Positions 34,941-43,989 of a stretch of 64,000 nt of DNA are shown here, one piece after another (the stretch's first letter is position 1; each line of letters begins with the position of its first letter). The DNA comes from Burkholderia diffusa (lineage in GTDB: Bacteria > Pseudomonadota > Gammaproteobacteria > Burkholderiales > Burkholderiaceae), in NCBI RefSeq assembly GCF_902499115.1, contig NZ_CABVPN010000022.1, positions 78,525 through 142,524 of the forward strand, read 5' to 3'. Below the pieces are notes generated by a model, which saw only the letters and a list, made by a program, of their open reading frames with translations, had not been told where the DNA came from and ran no database searches. The translations under genes and the position numbers were made by a program.

Positions 34941-36433
34941 TGAAGCTGACCCTCACCCAGCGGCTGTCGCTCGTGTTCTCGGTCCTGCTGCTCGCGTGCT
35001 CGGGGGCGTCGGCATGGCTGCAGATCCGCGCGAACGACATGCGCGAGAAGGAAGTCGTGCAGGGCCTGTCGCGCGATCTCGCCGCGCATATCGCGAGCAG
35101 CACGCCGCTGATGGACGCGAACGGGCTGCGCCCGGACGCCGTGCGCTCGTTGTTCGGCCAGCTGATGGGCGTGAATCCGAGCGTCGAGGTGTACCTGCTC
35201 GACAACGCGGGGCACATCCAGGGTGACGACGCGCCGCCCGGCCACGTGAAGCGCGACCGCGTCGATCTGGCGCCGGTGCAGCGCTTCATCGCGGGCGATC
35301 CGCTGCCGATCCTCGGCGACGATCCGCGCAGCCCCGACGCGCGCAAGGTGTTCAGCGCCGCGCCGCTGCAGCGTGCGGGACAGCCGCCGTCCGGCTACAT
35401 CTACGTGGTGCTGCTCGGCGAAGCGCACGACCGGCTGGCCGCGCGCGTCGACGCCGGCAACGTGCTGCGCACGACGCTGTGGTCGATGGCGCTTGTCGCG
35501 CTGCTCGGCCTGCTCGCGGGCCTGACCGCGTTCAGTTTCATCACGAGCCCGCTGCGCCGGTTGACCGATGCGATGCGCCGCTTCGACGCGAACGCGGCGC
35601 CCGACACGCAGCCGCCGGTGCCACGTTCGCCGCCCGGGCGGCGCGGCGACGACATCGCGGTGCTCGAATCCGCGTTCGCGCAGATGGCCGACCGGATCGG
35701 CGACCAGTGGCGCGCGCTGACGCGTCAGGACCAGCAGCGGCGCGAACTGATCACGAACATCTCGCACGACCTGCGCACGCCGCTGACGTCGCTGCACGGC
35801 TACCTCGAAACGCTGTCGCTGAAGTCCGACGCGCTCGCGGAGTCCGAGCGCCGCCGCTACCTGTCGATCGCGCTCGCGCAGAGCACGAAGGTCGGCCGCC
35901 TCGCGCAGGCGCTGTTCGAGCTCGCGCGGCTCGAATCGGGCGGCGTGCAGGCCGAGCGCGAGCCGTTCTCGCTCGTCGATCTCGTGCAGGACGTATTCGA
36001 GAAGTTCGAACTCGCCGCGCAGTCGCGCGGCGTCACGCTGCATGCGCGCATCCCGCCGCGCGTGCCGGTCGTGTCGGCCGATCTCGGGATGATCGAGCGC
36101 GTGCTGACCAACCTGCTCGACAACGCATTGCGGCACACGCCGCAGCACGGCGAAGTCGAAGTGGCGCTGACGCCGCAGGGAGACCGCGTGGTGGTGACCG
36201 TGTCGGATACCGGCGAAGGGATTCCGCCGGCGCGGCGCGAAGGGCTGTTCCAGCGGCCGCAACGGCCGATGAGCGGCGGTGCGGCGACGAGTGGCGGGCT
36301 CGGGCTGCTGATCGTGCACCGGATGCTCGCGCTCAACGGCAGCGGGATCCGGCTCGTCGACCGGGAGGGGCGTGGCGCGGTGTTCGAGTTCGCGCTGACG
36401 GTCGCGCAGCCGGCGGCCGGAGAGGCGCGCTGA
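34940..36433 (+). CDS. Membrane sensor histidine kinase
   Basis: A 497-residue kinase: membrane segment at about residues 8-28, a periplasmic sensor of about 145 residues, a second membrane segment near 174-196, HAMP (SPLRRLTDAMRRF), then HisKA with the phosphoacceptor in ITNISHDLRTPLTSLHGY and HATPase_c with N-box LLDNALRHTP, G1 DTGEGIPP and G2 GGLGLLIV. Start 34940 overlaps the regulator stop by one base, so the two are translationally coupled. The signal sensed is not evident; the periplasmic domain has no motif I recognise. Confidence 0.9.
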   Translation: MKLTLTQRLSLVFSVLLLACSGASAWLQIRANDMREKEVVQGLSRDLAAHIASSTPLMDANGLRPDAVRSLFGQLMGVNPSVEVYLLDNAGHIQGDDAPPGHVKRDRVDLAPVQRFIAGDPLPILGDDPRSPDARKVFSAAPLQRAGQPPSGYIYVVLLGEAHDRLAARVDAGNVLRTTLWSMALVALLGLLAGLTAFSFITSPLRRLTDAMRRFDANAAPDTQPPVPRSPPGRRGDDIAVLESAFAQMADRIGDQWRALTRQDQQRRELITNISHDLRTPLTSLHGYLETLSLKSDALAESERRRYLSIALAQSTKVGRLAQALFELARLESGGVQAEREPFSLVDLVQDVFEKFELAAQSRGVTLHARIPPRVPVVSADLGMIERVLTNLLDNALRHTPQHGEVEVALTPQGDRVVVTVSDTGEGIPPARREGLFQRPQRPMSGGAATSGGLGLLIVHRMLALNGSGIRLVDREGRGAVFEFALTVAQPAAGEAR

Positions 36434-36484
36434 AACGGACCGGCGCCGTCGTCGCGTTTTCCGCCGATCGGCATGCGTGGAATG

Positions 36485-36518
36485 GTGGACGGCCGACGCC
36501 GACCCATCGGCCGTCCAC
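36485..36518. terminator. Strong hairpin between convergent genes
   Basis: GTGGACGGCCGA (36485-36496) and TCGGCCGTCCAC (36507-36518) form a perfect 12-bp stem with a 10-base loop. It sits in the 291-base gap between the convergent kinase and AraC genes. There is no T-run; it is likely a bidirectional end structure. Nothing else is recognised in the gap. Confidence 0.5.
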
Positions 36519-36724
36519 GGCAGTTGGCGCCGCGTGCGGCGTGGCAGGAGGCGCTACGTATCGATGCCCGGGCCGGTCTGGCCGATCGTGCGGGCACGTT
36601 TGAACCACGCGACTTGCGACCGGCAGAACGCGAGATTTGCGCGAACGATGGCCGACGGATGCCGATGTGACGGATACGGCAGGTTCACCTGATGTTCGGG
36701 CTCGCGCTCGCTCGTGCGTAGCGT

Positions 36725-37825
36725 CTACGCGCCGCGCTTGCGCCGCACGTCGCTCGGCGTCGTGCCGGTCCAGCGCTTGAACGCGTGGCGGAATCCCACC
36801 GCGTCGCTGAAGCCGAGCGTCAGCGCGATGTCCTCGGTGCTGAGCGTGGTGGTGCTCAGGTAGTCGATCGCGAGCGCCTTGCGCACGCTCGTCAGCAACT
36901 CGCTGTACGACGTGCCTTCGGCGTCGAGCTTGCGGCGCAATGTGCGCGACGTCATGCACAGGGTGTCGGCGATCGCGTCGATGTCCGGAAACTGCCCGGG
37001 CGTGCGCGTGAGTTCATGGTAGACGCGCCGCGTGACGCCCGCCTGGCTGCGCAATTCGTCGAGCAGGCGCGCGCAGTGCGACGACACCTGCGCGGCGGTG
37101 ATCGGGTTCGCGAGCTGCGGCGCGCGCGTGAGCCACGCGGCCGGGTAGCTCAACACATGGTGCGGCTGGTCGAACGCGATCGGGCATTCGAGCGCATCGG
37201 ACAGCAGCGCCGCATGCGGCGGTCGCGGCTGCGCGAACTGCGCGCGGGCCGGCACGCACCACGCGCCCATCACGTCCTTGATGATCGTCACGTGCAGCGC
37301 GAATTGCATGTCGATCAGGAAGCGGTAGAGCGGCAGGTCCGGCTCCGGCAGTGCGGCTTCATGCGGATCCGGGAACAGCCACGACGCGGTGTCGCCCTGT
37401 TCGACCCACCGGATCGCGAGCATCCCGTTCGCGAGCTGGTGATATTTGACTGCCGAATCGAATGCATGCGCGAGCGATTCCGAACACAGCATCGCGTAGC
37501 CGTACATTCCGTAGCTCGACGCATGCAGCCGGCGGCCGACGCGCACGCCGAGATCGGTGCCGTCATAGCGGCCGATCGCGTTGCGCGCGGCGGTCAGGAA
37601 CTGCAGTTGCGATGTGAGCGTGAACGGGTCGGTGACGGCGTCCGGCGACAGGCCGGTGCCATCGAGCACGGCGGTCGGGTCGAGGCCGAGTTCCTGGGCG
37701 ACACCGACCAGCACGGCCAGCTTGGCCGGCGAGAAGCGCTTCTCGCGCAACGCGTGGGCGAGCGGGGCGTCCGGCAGCGGGGCGGCGCCGGCGGCCGTCG
37801 GGGTCAAGAGCGCACTGCGCGGCAT
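36725..37825 (-). CDS. AraC-family regulator with Arabinose_bd-type N-terminal domain
   Basis: A 366-residue regulator of the OruR/ArgR-like AraC group. The N-terminal domain (about residues 20-210) begins KRFSPAKLAVLVGVAQELGL. The C-terminal double HTH shows IDAIADTLCMTSRTLRRKL and STEDIALTLGFSDAVGFRHA with the family tail FKRWTGTTPSDVRR. ATG 37825 (MPRSALL) is the natural start; a far longer upstream frame is non-coding in character. It is divergent from the CoA ligase gene and may regulate it. Confidence 0.85.
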   Translation of the reverse strand: MPRSALLTPTAAGAAPLPDAPLAHALREKRFSPAKLAVLVGVAQELGLDPTAVLDGTGLSPDAVTDPFTLTSQLQFLTAARNAIGRYDGTDLGVRVGRRLHASSYGMYGYAMLCSESLAHAFDSAVKYHQLANGMLAIRWVEQGDTASWLFPDPHEAALPEPDLPLYRFLIDMQFALHVTIIKDVMGAWCVPARAQFAQPRPPHAALLSDALECPIAFDQPHHVLSYPAAWLTRAPQLANPITAAQVSSHCARLLDELRSQAGVTRRVYHELTRTPGQFPDIDAIADTLCMTSRTLRRKLDAEGTSYSELLTSVRKALAIDYLSTTTLSTEDIALTLGFSDAVGFRHAFKRWTGTTPSDVRRKRGA

Positions 37826-38145
37826 GGCTGGTTCTGCGTCCGATTCGATACCGTTCCGGGTTCGCGATTTTGCGCCGGAACGCGCGGGCGCGCCATAGGG
37901 TTCACCCTGATGCACATGGCCTTGCACGGCCCGACAACGGCAAACCGACGCGCGAGCGCTAGCCGTGGCTGGCGGTGCGCCGCGCGTCCGCGTGTCCGTT
38001 TCGATCATCTTTTCGACCGCCCGGATCATTTTCAAAGCACCGTTGGCGGGCGATAGTCGTCGGTCAGGCGACGGCCCATGCGCATCCGGTGCGCGGGCCG
38101 CCGTGCGAACGGCGCTGCCTGGCGCCGTCCCCCGAGGAGCAGGAC
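37826..38145. other. Divergent promoter region, AraC gene / CoA ligase gene
   Basis: 320 bases between divergent starts. It must carry promoters for both genes. I could not pick a convincing AraC direct repeat or -35/-10 pair, and I see no small gene. Confidence 0.4.
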
Positions 38146-39780
38146 ATGACGAAGAGACACTGGATCGGCTCGTACGGCTCGATCCCCGCCGAGATCGATG
38201 CCGATCGCCATCCTTCCGTAACCGCGCTGCTGGACGAAGCGATGCGCCGCTTTGCCGATCGCCCCGCGTTCCGTGCATTCGGCCGCACGCTGACCTACGC
38301 CGACGTCGACCGCCTGTCGGCCGCGCTCGCCGCATACCTGCAGCAGGTCGTGGGCGTGCGCAAGGGCGACCGCGTGGCCGTGATGCTGCCCAACGTGCTC
38401 GCGTTTCCGGTGACGTTCGTCGCGCTCGCGCGGATCGGCGCGATCCAGGTCAACGTGAATCCGTTCTACACCGCGCACGAGCTCGAACACCAGCTGAACG
38501 ACGCGGGCGTCGAAGTGGCCGTGGTGTGCGGCGGATCGATGGGCACGTTCGCCGACGTGGTCGGCAAGACACGCATGCGAACCGTGCTGAGCGTCGGGCG
38601 CGGCGATCTCGGCGTCGTCGATGCGCCGGCCGGCGCGTGCGACGCGCTGCCGCCCGGCTCGATCCCGCTCGCGGACGCGATCGCCGCCGGCGAATCGCTC
38701 GCCTTCGAGCCGGTCGCGCTCGGCAGCGCCGATCTGCTGCTGCTGCAGTACACGGGCGGCACGACCGGGCTGTCGAAGGGTGCCGCGCTGTCGCACCGCA
38801 ACCTCGTCGCGAACATCGAGCAGTTCGCGGCGATCGTACCTGCCGCGCGTCAGCCGGGCGAGGAGGTCGTCGTTACCGCGATCCCGCTGTATCACATCTT
38901 CGCGCTGACCGTGAACTTCCTGTCCTACTTCGCGATCGGCGCGGAGAACTGGCTCGTCGCGAACCCGCGCGACATGGACGGCTTCATCGACGTGCTGAAG
39001 GCGGCGCGGCCGTCGGTGTTCGTCGGCGTCAACACGCTGTATGCGGGGCTCGCGGGCCATCCGCGGCTGAAGGAAGTGGACTGGTCGCGGCTGAAGCTGT
39101 CGGCCGGCGGCGGCGCGGCGGTGATCGACGTGATCTCCGCGCGCTGGAAGGCGGTGACGGGCAACTTCATCCGCGAAGGGTACGGGCTGTCGGAAACGTC
39201 GCCGGTGGTCACCTTCAACCCGCAGTCGATCGACGCGTTCACGGGCACGACGGGCTTGCCGCTGCCGTCGACCGACGTGAAGCTGCTCGACGACCAGGAT
39301 CGCGAGGTGGCGATCGGCGAAGCAGGCGAGATCTGCGTGCAGGGGCCGCAGGTGATGGGCGGCTACTGGCAGAAGCCGGAAGCGAACGCGGCGGCGTTCA
39401 CCGCCGACGGCTACTTCCGCACCGGCGACATCGGCGTGTTCGACGCGGCCGGCTTCCTGAAGATCGTCGACCGCAAGAAGGACATGATCATCGTGTCGGG
39501 CTTCAACGTGTACCCGAACGAGGTGGAAGCCGCAGCCACGTCGCTGGCGGGCGTGGCCGAATGCGCATGCATCGGCGTGCCGGACGAGCGCACGGGCGAG
39601 GCCGTCAAGCTGTTCGTGGTGCTTGCGCCGGATGCGGCCGTCACCGAAGCGGAGATCGTCGCGCACTGCCGCGAGAACCTCGCGGCCTACAAGGTGCCGA
39701 AGCTGATCCGCCTGGTCGATCGGCTGCCGAAGTCGACGGTCGGCAAGATCCTGCGCCGGGAACTCAGCCGCGCCGACTGA
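38146..39780 (+). CDS. AMP-forming long-chain fatty acid-CoA ligase
   Basis: A 544-residue acyl-adenylate-forming enzyme that activates fatty acids to acyl-CoA with ATP. The P-loop YTGGTTGLSKGAALSHRN (about residue 200), GYGLSETSP (about 346), TGDIGVFD and the C-terminal hinge DRKKDMIIVSGFNVYPNEVE are all intact, as is the catalytic lysine in STVGKILRREL. GAGGAGCAGG precedes ATG 38146; a longer frame starting at 37975 is not supported. It is followed directly by a second AraC regulator, and the divergent AraC gene at 36725 belongs to the same subfamily. Confidence 0.88.
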   Translation: MTKRHWIGSYGSIPAEIDADRHPSVTALLDEAMRRFADRPAFRAFGRTLTYADVDRLSAALAAYLQQVVGVRKGDRVAVMLPNVLAFPVTFVALARIGAIQVNVNPFYTAHELEHQLNDAGVEVAVVCGGSMGTFADVVGKTRMRTVLSVGRGDLGVVDAPAGACDALPPGSIPLADAIAAGESLAFEPVALGSADLLLLQYTGGTTGLSKGAALSHRNLVANIEQFAAIVPAARQPGEEVVVTAIPLYHIFALTVNFLSYFAIGAENWLVANPRDMDGFIDVLKAARPSVFVGVNTLYAGLAGHPRLKEVDWSRLKLSAGGGAAVIDVISARWKAVTGNFIREGYGLSETSPVVTFNPQSIDAFTGTTGLPLPSTDVKLLDDQDREVAIGEAGEICVQGPQVMGGYWQKPEANAAAFTADGYFRTGDIGVFDAAGFLKIVDRKKDMIIVSGFNVYPNEVEAAATSLAGVAECACIGVPDERTGEAVKLFVVLAPDAAVTEAEIVAHCRENLAAYKVPKLIRLVDRLPKSTVGKILRRELSRAD

Positions 39781-39902
39781 TGGCGCCGAAGCGCCGCGCG
39801 CCCGTCGGCGCGCGGGCCGGCACGCCGAAAGCCCCGAAGGCCCCGAAGGCCCGGTCCGGGCCGCTCAAGTACAATGCGAGCGGTTCGACCGACGGGGACG
39901 CG

Positions 39903-40949
39903 ATGACCGGTTCAGACTCACCTTCCGCCCGGCCCGGGCAGGCGCTACCGTCGCCGAGCGCGACGGTGCCGATCTCGCTCGTCAACGGTTTTCTGGCGAG
40001 CGCCGGCGCGCGCCGCGACGTGGTCGAGCGCTACCTGCGCGGGGCCGGCATCCCGCTCGAGCTGCTCGGCGAGCCGCATGCGCGCGTGACGGAAGAGCAG
40101 TTCTCGACGCTGTACCGCACGCTCGCGATCGACCTCGACGACGAGATGCCCGGCATCTTCTCGCGCCCGCTGCGCGGCGGCACGCTGAAGTACCTGTGCC
40201 TGAGCCTGCTCGATGCGCGCAACCTCGAAACGGCGCTGCACCGTTTCGGCCAGTTCTTCCATATCCTGCTCGACGACTTCTTCGTCGAATCGAAGCGCGA
40301 TGGTCTGGTCGCGCAGGTGCTGCTGCGGCCGAACCCGGCCGTCGGCCCGATCGGCGCGCTCGGCCAGGAATTGATGCTCAAGCTCGTGCACGGCGTGTGT
40401 TCCTGGCTGATCGGGCAGAAGATCCCGCTGCTGAAGATCGAGTTCGCGTGCCCGCGGCCGCGCCACGCGGTCGAGCACCTGTACTTCTTCACCGGTTCCG
40501 TGCAGTTCGACTGCGAACGCACGCTGATGCGCTTCAGCGCCGACTACCTCGACGCGCCGATCCGGCAGAGCAAGCGCAACCTGCGCAAGTTCCTCGCGCG
40601 CGCGCCCGGCGACTGGATCTTCGAATCGTTCAGCGAACAGCTCGTGTGCCATCGCGTGCGGCAATACCTGTCGGCGGCGCTGCCCGACCTGCCGGTGATC
40701 GACCAGGCGGCCGAGCATCTGCATTGTTCGGTGCGCACGCTGAGCCGCCACCTGGCCTCGGAAGGCACGACGTTCCAGGCGCTCAAGGATGAACTGCGGC
40801 GCGACATCGCGATCCAGCGGCTCACCGATACGCTCGACACGATCGCCGCGATCGGCGCCGATATCGGCTTCGACGATCCGAGCGCGTTCCATCGCGCGTT
40901 CCGCCACTGGACGGGCAGCACGCCGGGGACTTACCGGCGGCGCACGTAG
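39903..40949 (+). CDS. AraC-family regulator with Arabinose_bd-type N-terminal domain
   Basis: A 348-residue AraC regulator of the same subfamily as 36725-37825: an N-terminal sensing domain (VPISLVNGFLASAGARRDVV onward) and a C-terminal double HTH (IDQAAEHLHCSVRTLSRHLA; IGADIGFDDPSAFHRAFRHW). An earlier ATG at 39780 overlaps the CoA ligase stop and would add 41 low-complexity residues with an APKAPKAPKA run; the start at 39903 is preferred on family length. It probably responds to a fatty acid or acyl-CoA made or used by the preceding ligase; that is inference. Confidence 0.82.
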   Translation: MTGSDSPSARPGQALPSPSATVPISLVNGFLASAGARRDVVERYLRGAGIPLELLGEPHARVTEEQFSTLYRTLAIDLDDEMPGIFSRPLRGGTLKYLCLSLLDARNLETALHRFGQFFHILLDDFFVESKRDGLVAQVLLRPNPAVGPIGALGQELMLKLVHGVCSWLIGQKIPLLKIEFACPRPRHAVEHLYFFTGSVQFDCERTLMRFSADYLDAPIRQSKRNLRKFLARAPGDWIFESFSEQLVCHRVRQYLSAALPDLPVIDQAAEHLHCSVRTLSRHLASEGTTFQALKDELRRDIAIQRLTDTLDTIAAIGADIGFDDPSAFHRAFRHWTGSTPGTYRRRT

Positions 40950-40979
40950 TGCGGTTTTTTCGAACCCGATTTCAATCCC

Positions 40980-41025
40980 GCTCCCATAACCGGCATCCTT
41001 CGCGCGCTCCCATGGACGGCTCCCC
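40980..41025. repeat. Dispersed intergenic repeat, copy 1
   Basis: This 46-base segment starts GCTCCCATAACCGGCATCC and ends CCCATGGACGGCTCCCC. It is nearly the same as 59737-59783. Inside it, CCCATRRCCGGC-like halves occur twice. It lies between the AraC gene and the damaged aroQ-like gene. Confidence 0.6.
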
Positions 41026-41039
41026 GTCGTCACGCGTCA

Positions 41040-41456
41040 TCATGCGTGCGGCATGCAGTTGCGCTTTTCGTATCGGGAATGGCGCACCGCGAAGATCGTC
41101 CACATCGCGTCGTTCGCCGTCACGAGCGGGCGGCGTCGCGTCGCGCTCGACGAATTCGACGGACAGGGCGAGCGCGTGAGGATGGCAAGGGCATCGCGAA
41201 TGCCGTAGCTGTAATGCGTCCATGCCCCGGCGTTGATCAGCACCGCATCCTGGCGTTCCTCGAAAGCGCGATGAATGCGCTCGCACATCGCGCCTTCGCC
41301 GTTCGTCTGGAACGATTCCACCTGTACACCCAGTTCCTCCGCCAGCCCTTGCAGCCGTGCATCGATCTGCGCGAGCGTGATCGTCCCGTACTGTGCGGGG
41401 TCGCGCTTGCCGAACATGTTGTGATTGATGCCGTGCAGCATCAGGATCTTCTTCAT
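41040..41456 (-). pseudogene. aroQ: Damaged type II 3-dehydroquinate dehydratase
   Basis: The first about 95 codons are a good AroQ: MKKILMLHGINHNMFGKRDP with the catalytic tyrosine in AQYGT, NGEGAMCERIH, and the LINAGAWTHYSYGIRDALAIL block. Family members then continue with HxSNxHARE, which carries the catalytic histidine, and an Arg-containing tail. Here the frame instead ends in about 40 unrelated residues (TRRRPLVTANDAMWTIFAVR). A neighbouring frame offers only LSVEFVE before losing similarity. The gene was either frameshifted or lost its 3' end, close to the repeat at 40980. The N-terminus keeps a good GGAG six bases before the ATG, 19 bases after the aroE-like stop. Confidence 0.65.
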
Positions 41457-41475
41457 GCGAATCTCCATCGCGTGT

Positions 41476-42312
41476 TCAATCAAAGGGCACGGCCAGCCGA
41501 TCGATCACCGAGCTGGTCTCGGGGCGTACGCCGCGCCACCATGCGAACGCTTCGGCCGCCTGCTCGACCAGCATGCCGACACCATCCGCAATTCCGTGCA
41601 CGCCTGCGTTTTTCGCGAGCCGCAGAAACGGCGTCAGACGCTTGCCGTATGCAAGTTCGTAGGCGGTGCCGGTCGGACTGAACACGCTCGGCGGGACCGG
41701 CGGCAGGTCGCCGGTCAGGCTCGCCGACGTCGCATTGACGACCAGGTCGAAACGCCCCATCCGTGCGAGGTCCGCGTAGCCGCCGGCAACGAGCGGACCG
41801 CGTCCGGCAACCTGCGCGACCAGGGCGCGCGCCTTGTCGACGTCGCGATTCGCGATGACCAGTTCAGCCGGTCCGGCTTCGAGGAACGGCAAAAGCGCGC
41901 CGCGTGCCGCGCCGCCCGCACCGAGCATCAGGACACGCTTGCCGGCCATCGGCAGATTGAGGTTCGCCTCGATATCGCGAACCAGGCCGATGCCGTCGAA
42001 GTTGTCGGCCAGGATGCGGCCGCCGTCGAACTTGAGCGCGTTGGCCGCGCCCGCGAGCTGCGCCCGCTCGCTGCGTTCGTCCGACATCGCGAACGCGTCG
42101 AGCTTGAACGGCGCAGTGACGTTGATGCCCTTGCCGCCGCCTTCGAAAAAGGCACGAACCGCGGCTGCGAAAGCGCCTGCCGGCTCGACGGGCCCCTCGA
42201 TGGGCGTATAGCTGATGTCCTGACGCGTCTGCTGCGCGAAGAGGCCGTGTATCAGTGGGGATTTCGTGTGCCCGATCGGATTGCCGATCACCGCGTATGG
42301 GTCGGTCATCAT
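41476..42312 (-). CDS. aroE: Shikimate dehydrogenase-like protein
   Basis: A 278-residue AroE-family NADP-dependent dehydrogenase. The substrate site HTKSPLIHGLFA, the catalytic lysine in GINVTAPFK, the aspartate in ADNFDGIGL (family: DNTDG) and the dinucleotide motif LGAGGAARGA are present. It sits inside a CoA-linked catabolic operon instead of an aromatic biosynthesis locus, so quinate/shikimate use or a related hydroxyacid is possible. The start overlaps the CaiB/BaiF stop (ATGATGA); the second ATG at 42309 is an equal choice. Confidence 0.82.
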   Translation of the reverse strand: MMTDPYAVIGNPIGHTKSPLIHGLFAQQTRQDISYTPIEGPVEPAGAFAAAVRAFFEGGGKGINVTAPFKLDAFAMSDERSERAQLAGAANALKFDGGRILADNFDGIGLVRDIEANLNLPMAGKRVLMLGAGGAARGALLPFLEAGPAELVIANRDVDKARALVAQVAGRGPLVAGGYADLARMGRFDLVVNATSASLTGDLPPVPPSVFSPTGTAYELAYGKRLTPFLRLAKNAGVHGIADGVGMLVEQAAEAFAWWRGVRPETSSVIDRLAVPFD

Positions 42313-43529
42313 TGGCTCGCTTTTGAATAGAGGACGCCGTCGGCCTGCATTGCGTCGATTTCGGCCGAATCGAATCCGAGGGAGCGCGCGACTTCCGCGT
42401 TGTGTTGTCCGAGATCGGGCGCGACGTCGCGAATCGTCGTATCGCAATCGGAAAACCGGAACGGCAGGTTGGGCAGGCGCAGCGTCCCGTAGCGCGGATG
42501 CTGTTGCTCGACGACCATGCCTCTCGCCTGGATCTGCGGATCGTTCAATACCTCGTCGATGCGCTGCACCTTCGCGCACGGAACGTCGATGCCGTCGAGC
42601 AGTTCGAGCACCGACGCGACGGAACGCGCGGCCACCCACGGCTCGACCACCGACAGAATCTCCGTGCGGTGCGCGTTGCGCCCGGTGCTGTCGTGAAACC
42701 GTGTGTCGGCGCCGAAGTCCGACGGGCCGCCGTGCGTCGCGATCAGCCCGGCGAAGCGTTTCCACGCGTCGTCGACTTGTGCGGCGATCACGAGATCGCC
42801 GTCCGCGGCACGGAACACGCCATAGAGTGTCGAGGTCGGCATGTCGTGCCCGGTCTGCTCGGGCAGCACGCCGTGCAGCGTGTAGCACTGCACCGCATAT
42901 TCGTGCATCGATACCAGCGTGTCGTACAGCGCCATGTCGATGTGTTGCCCGCGGCCGCTCTTCACGCGCCCCAGCAGCGCGGCGTTGATCGCCGCGACCG
43001 CATGAATGCCGGTGTACATGTCGCCGAGCGAGATGCGCAGCAGCGGCGGCCGCTCGCCCGGCGTGCCCACCATCTGCATGATTCCGCTCCTGGCTTCCGC
43101 GATCAGCCCGAAGCCTGCGCGATGCGCGTCCGGACCGGTGTGCCCGTACGCCGAAATCGAACAGTAGACGAGGCCCGGATTGCGCGCCGACAATTCGGCA
43201 TAGCCGAGCCCGAGCTTGTCCAGTGCGCCCGGCCGATAGTTCTCGATGAACACGTCGGCGGAGTCGCACAGCCGCTGCATGAACGCCTTGCCGCGCGCGT
43301 CCTTCATGTTGACGCTCACGCCGCGCTTGCCCATGTTGAGCTGCAGGAAGTAGCCGCTTTGCTGGTCGTCGAGCACGGTCGCGTGCTGGCGTCCGGCGTC
43401 GCCCGATCCGGGGCGCTCGACCTTGATGACTTCGGCGCCGAGCGCCGCGAGACAGCGCCCGACATACGGACCGGCAAGGAAGTGGCTGTAGTCGACGACG
43501 CGAATACCTTCGAGTGGGCGAGCCTGCAT
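42309..43529 (-). CDS. CaiB/BaiF-family CoA transferase
   Basis: A 406-residue class III CoA transferase. It opens LEGIRVVDYSHFLAGPYVGR, has the CoA-site segment EVIKVERPGSGD and the likely catalytic aspartate in RISLGDMYTGIHA (about residue 170), followed by the family C-terminus with LPNLPFRFSD. It should move CoA between an acyl-CoA and a free acid. The start overlaps the MaoC stop (TAATG), and the stop overlaps the aroE-like start. The substrate is unknown; MaoC next door implies an enoyl- or hydroxyacyl-CoA follows. Confidence 0.87.
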   Translation of the reverse strand: MQARPLEGIRVVDYSHFLAGPYVGRCLAALGAEVIKVERPGSGDAGRQHATVLDDQQSGYFLQLNMGKRGVSVNMKDARGKAFMQRLCDSADVFIENYRPGALDKLGLGYAELSARNPGLVYCSISAYGHTGPDAHRAGFGLIAEARSGIMQMVGTPGERPPLLRISLGDMYTGIHAVAAINAALLGRVKSGRGQHIDMALYDTLVSMHEYAVQCYTLHGVLPEQTGHDMPTSTLYGVFRAADGDLVIAAQVDDAWKRFAGLIATHGGPSDFGADTRFHDSTGRNAHRTEILSVVEPWVAARSVASVLELLDGIDVPCAKVQRIDEVLNDPQIQARGMVVEQQHPRYGTLRLPNLPFRFSDCDTTIRDVAPDLGQHNAEVARSLGFDSAEIDAMQADGVLYSKASQ

Positions 43530-43987
43530 TACAGTGCCTCCGGGCGGCGCGGCACCATCAGGCGATGCTCGCCGCGTTGAACGACCTGATCGTCCTGATT
43601 GATCAGCTCCGACGGCAGCACGACGATGCCCCAATCCGGGCGGCTCTTGCTGGCCCGCATCGAGCCGACGCGGAACTTCACGTGCAGCACGTCGCCGACC
43701 TTGATCGGCAGCAGGAAATCCCAGCTCCAGCCGAGCGACATGCCCGGCAGAAAGCGATAGTCGCTCTGCGTCTTCAGGCCGTCGGCGATGGACAAGCCGA
43801 ACAGCCCGTGCGCGACGAGGCACCCGAAATGGCTCGCGTTGGCGTATTCCTCGTCCACGTGGACGGGCGTATGGTCGCCGGTGAGGTCGGCGTACGCGAG
43901 AATGCGCTCCTTGGTCACGATGTAGCTCGGGCTCGTGCAGGTGTCACCCTCGCGGGCGTCGTCCCAGTATTTCTCGACGATCGTCAT
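43529..43987 (-). CDS. MaoC-like acyl-CoA hydratase/dehydratase
   Basis: A 152-residue hot-dog-fold hydratase. The signature TGDHTPVHVDEEYANASHFG carries the catalytic Asp and His; VAHGLFGLSIADG follows. Single-domain R-hydratase size is normal. Two in-frame ATGs exist; 43987 (MTIVEKY) has GGAGG seven bases upstream, while 43993 would be only two bases from it. It probably hydrates an unsaturated short acyl-CoA made by the adjacent CoA transferase. Confidence 0.87.
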   Translation of the reverse strand: MTIVEKYWDDAREGDTCTSPSYIVTKERILAYADLTGDHTPVHVDEEYANASHFGCLVAHGLFGLSIADGLKTQSDYRFLPGMSLGWSWDFLLPIKVGDVLHVKFRVGSMRASKSRPDWGIVVLPSELINQDDQVVQRGEHRLMVPRRPEAL

Positions 43988-43989
43988 GG

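Noticed and set aside
37975..39780. A longer start for the CoA ligase gene
   Set aside because: The extra 57 residues are Arg/Ser-rich, match nothing, and lack a ribosome site; GAGGAGCAGG sits before 38146.
39832..39852. Short tandem repeat as a CRISPR or VNTR array
   Set aside because: Only three 9-base units without spacers; kept only as a note on the AraC start.
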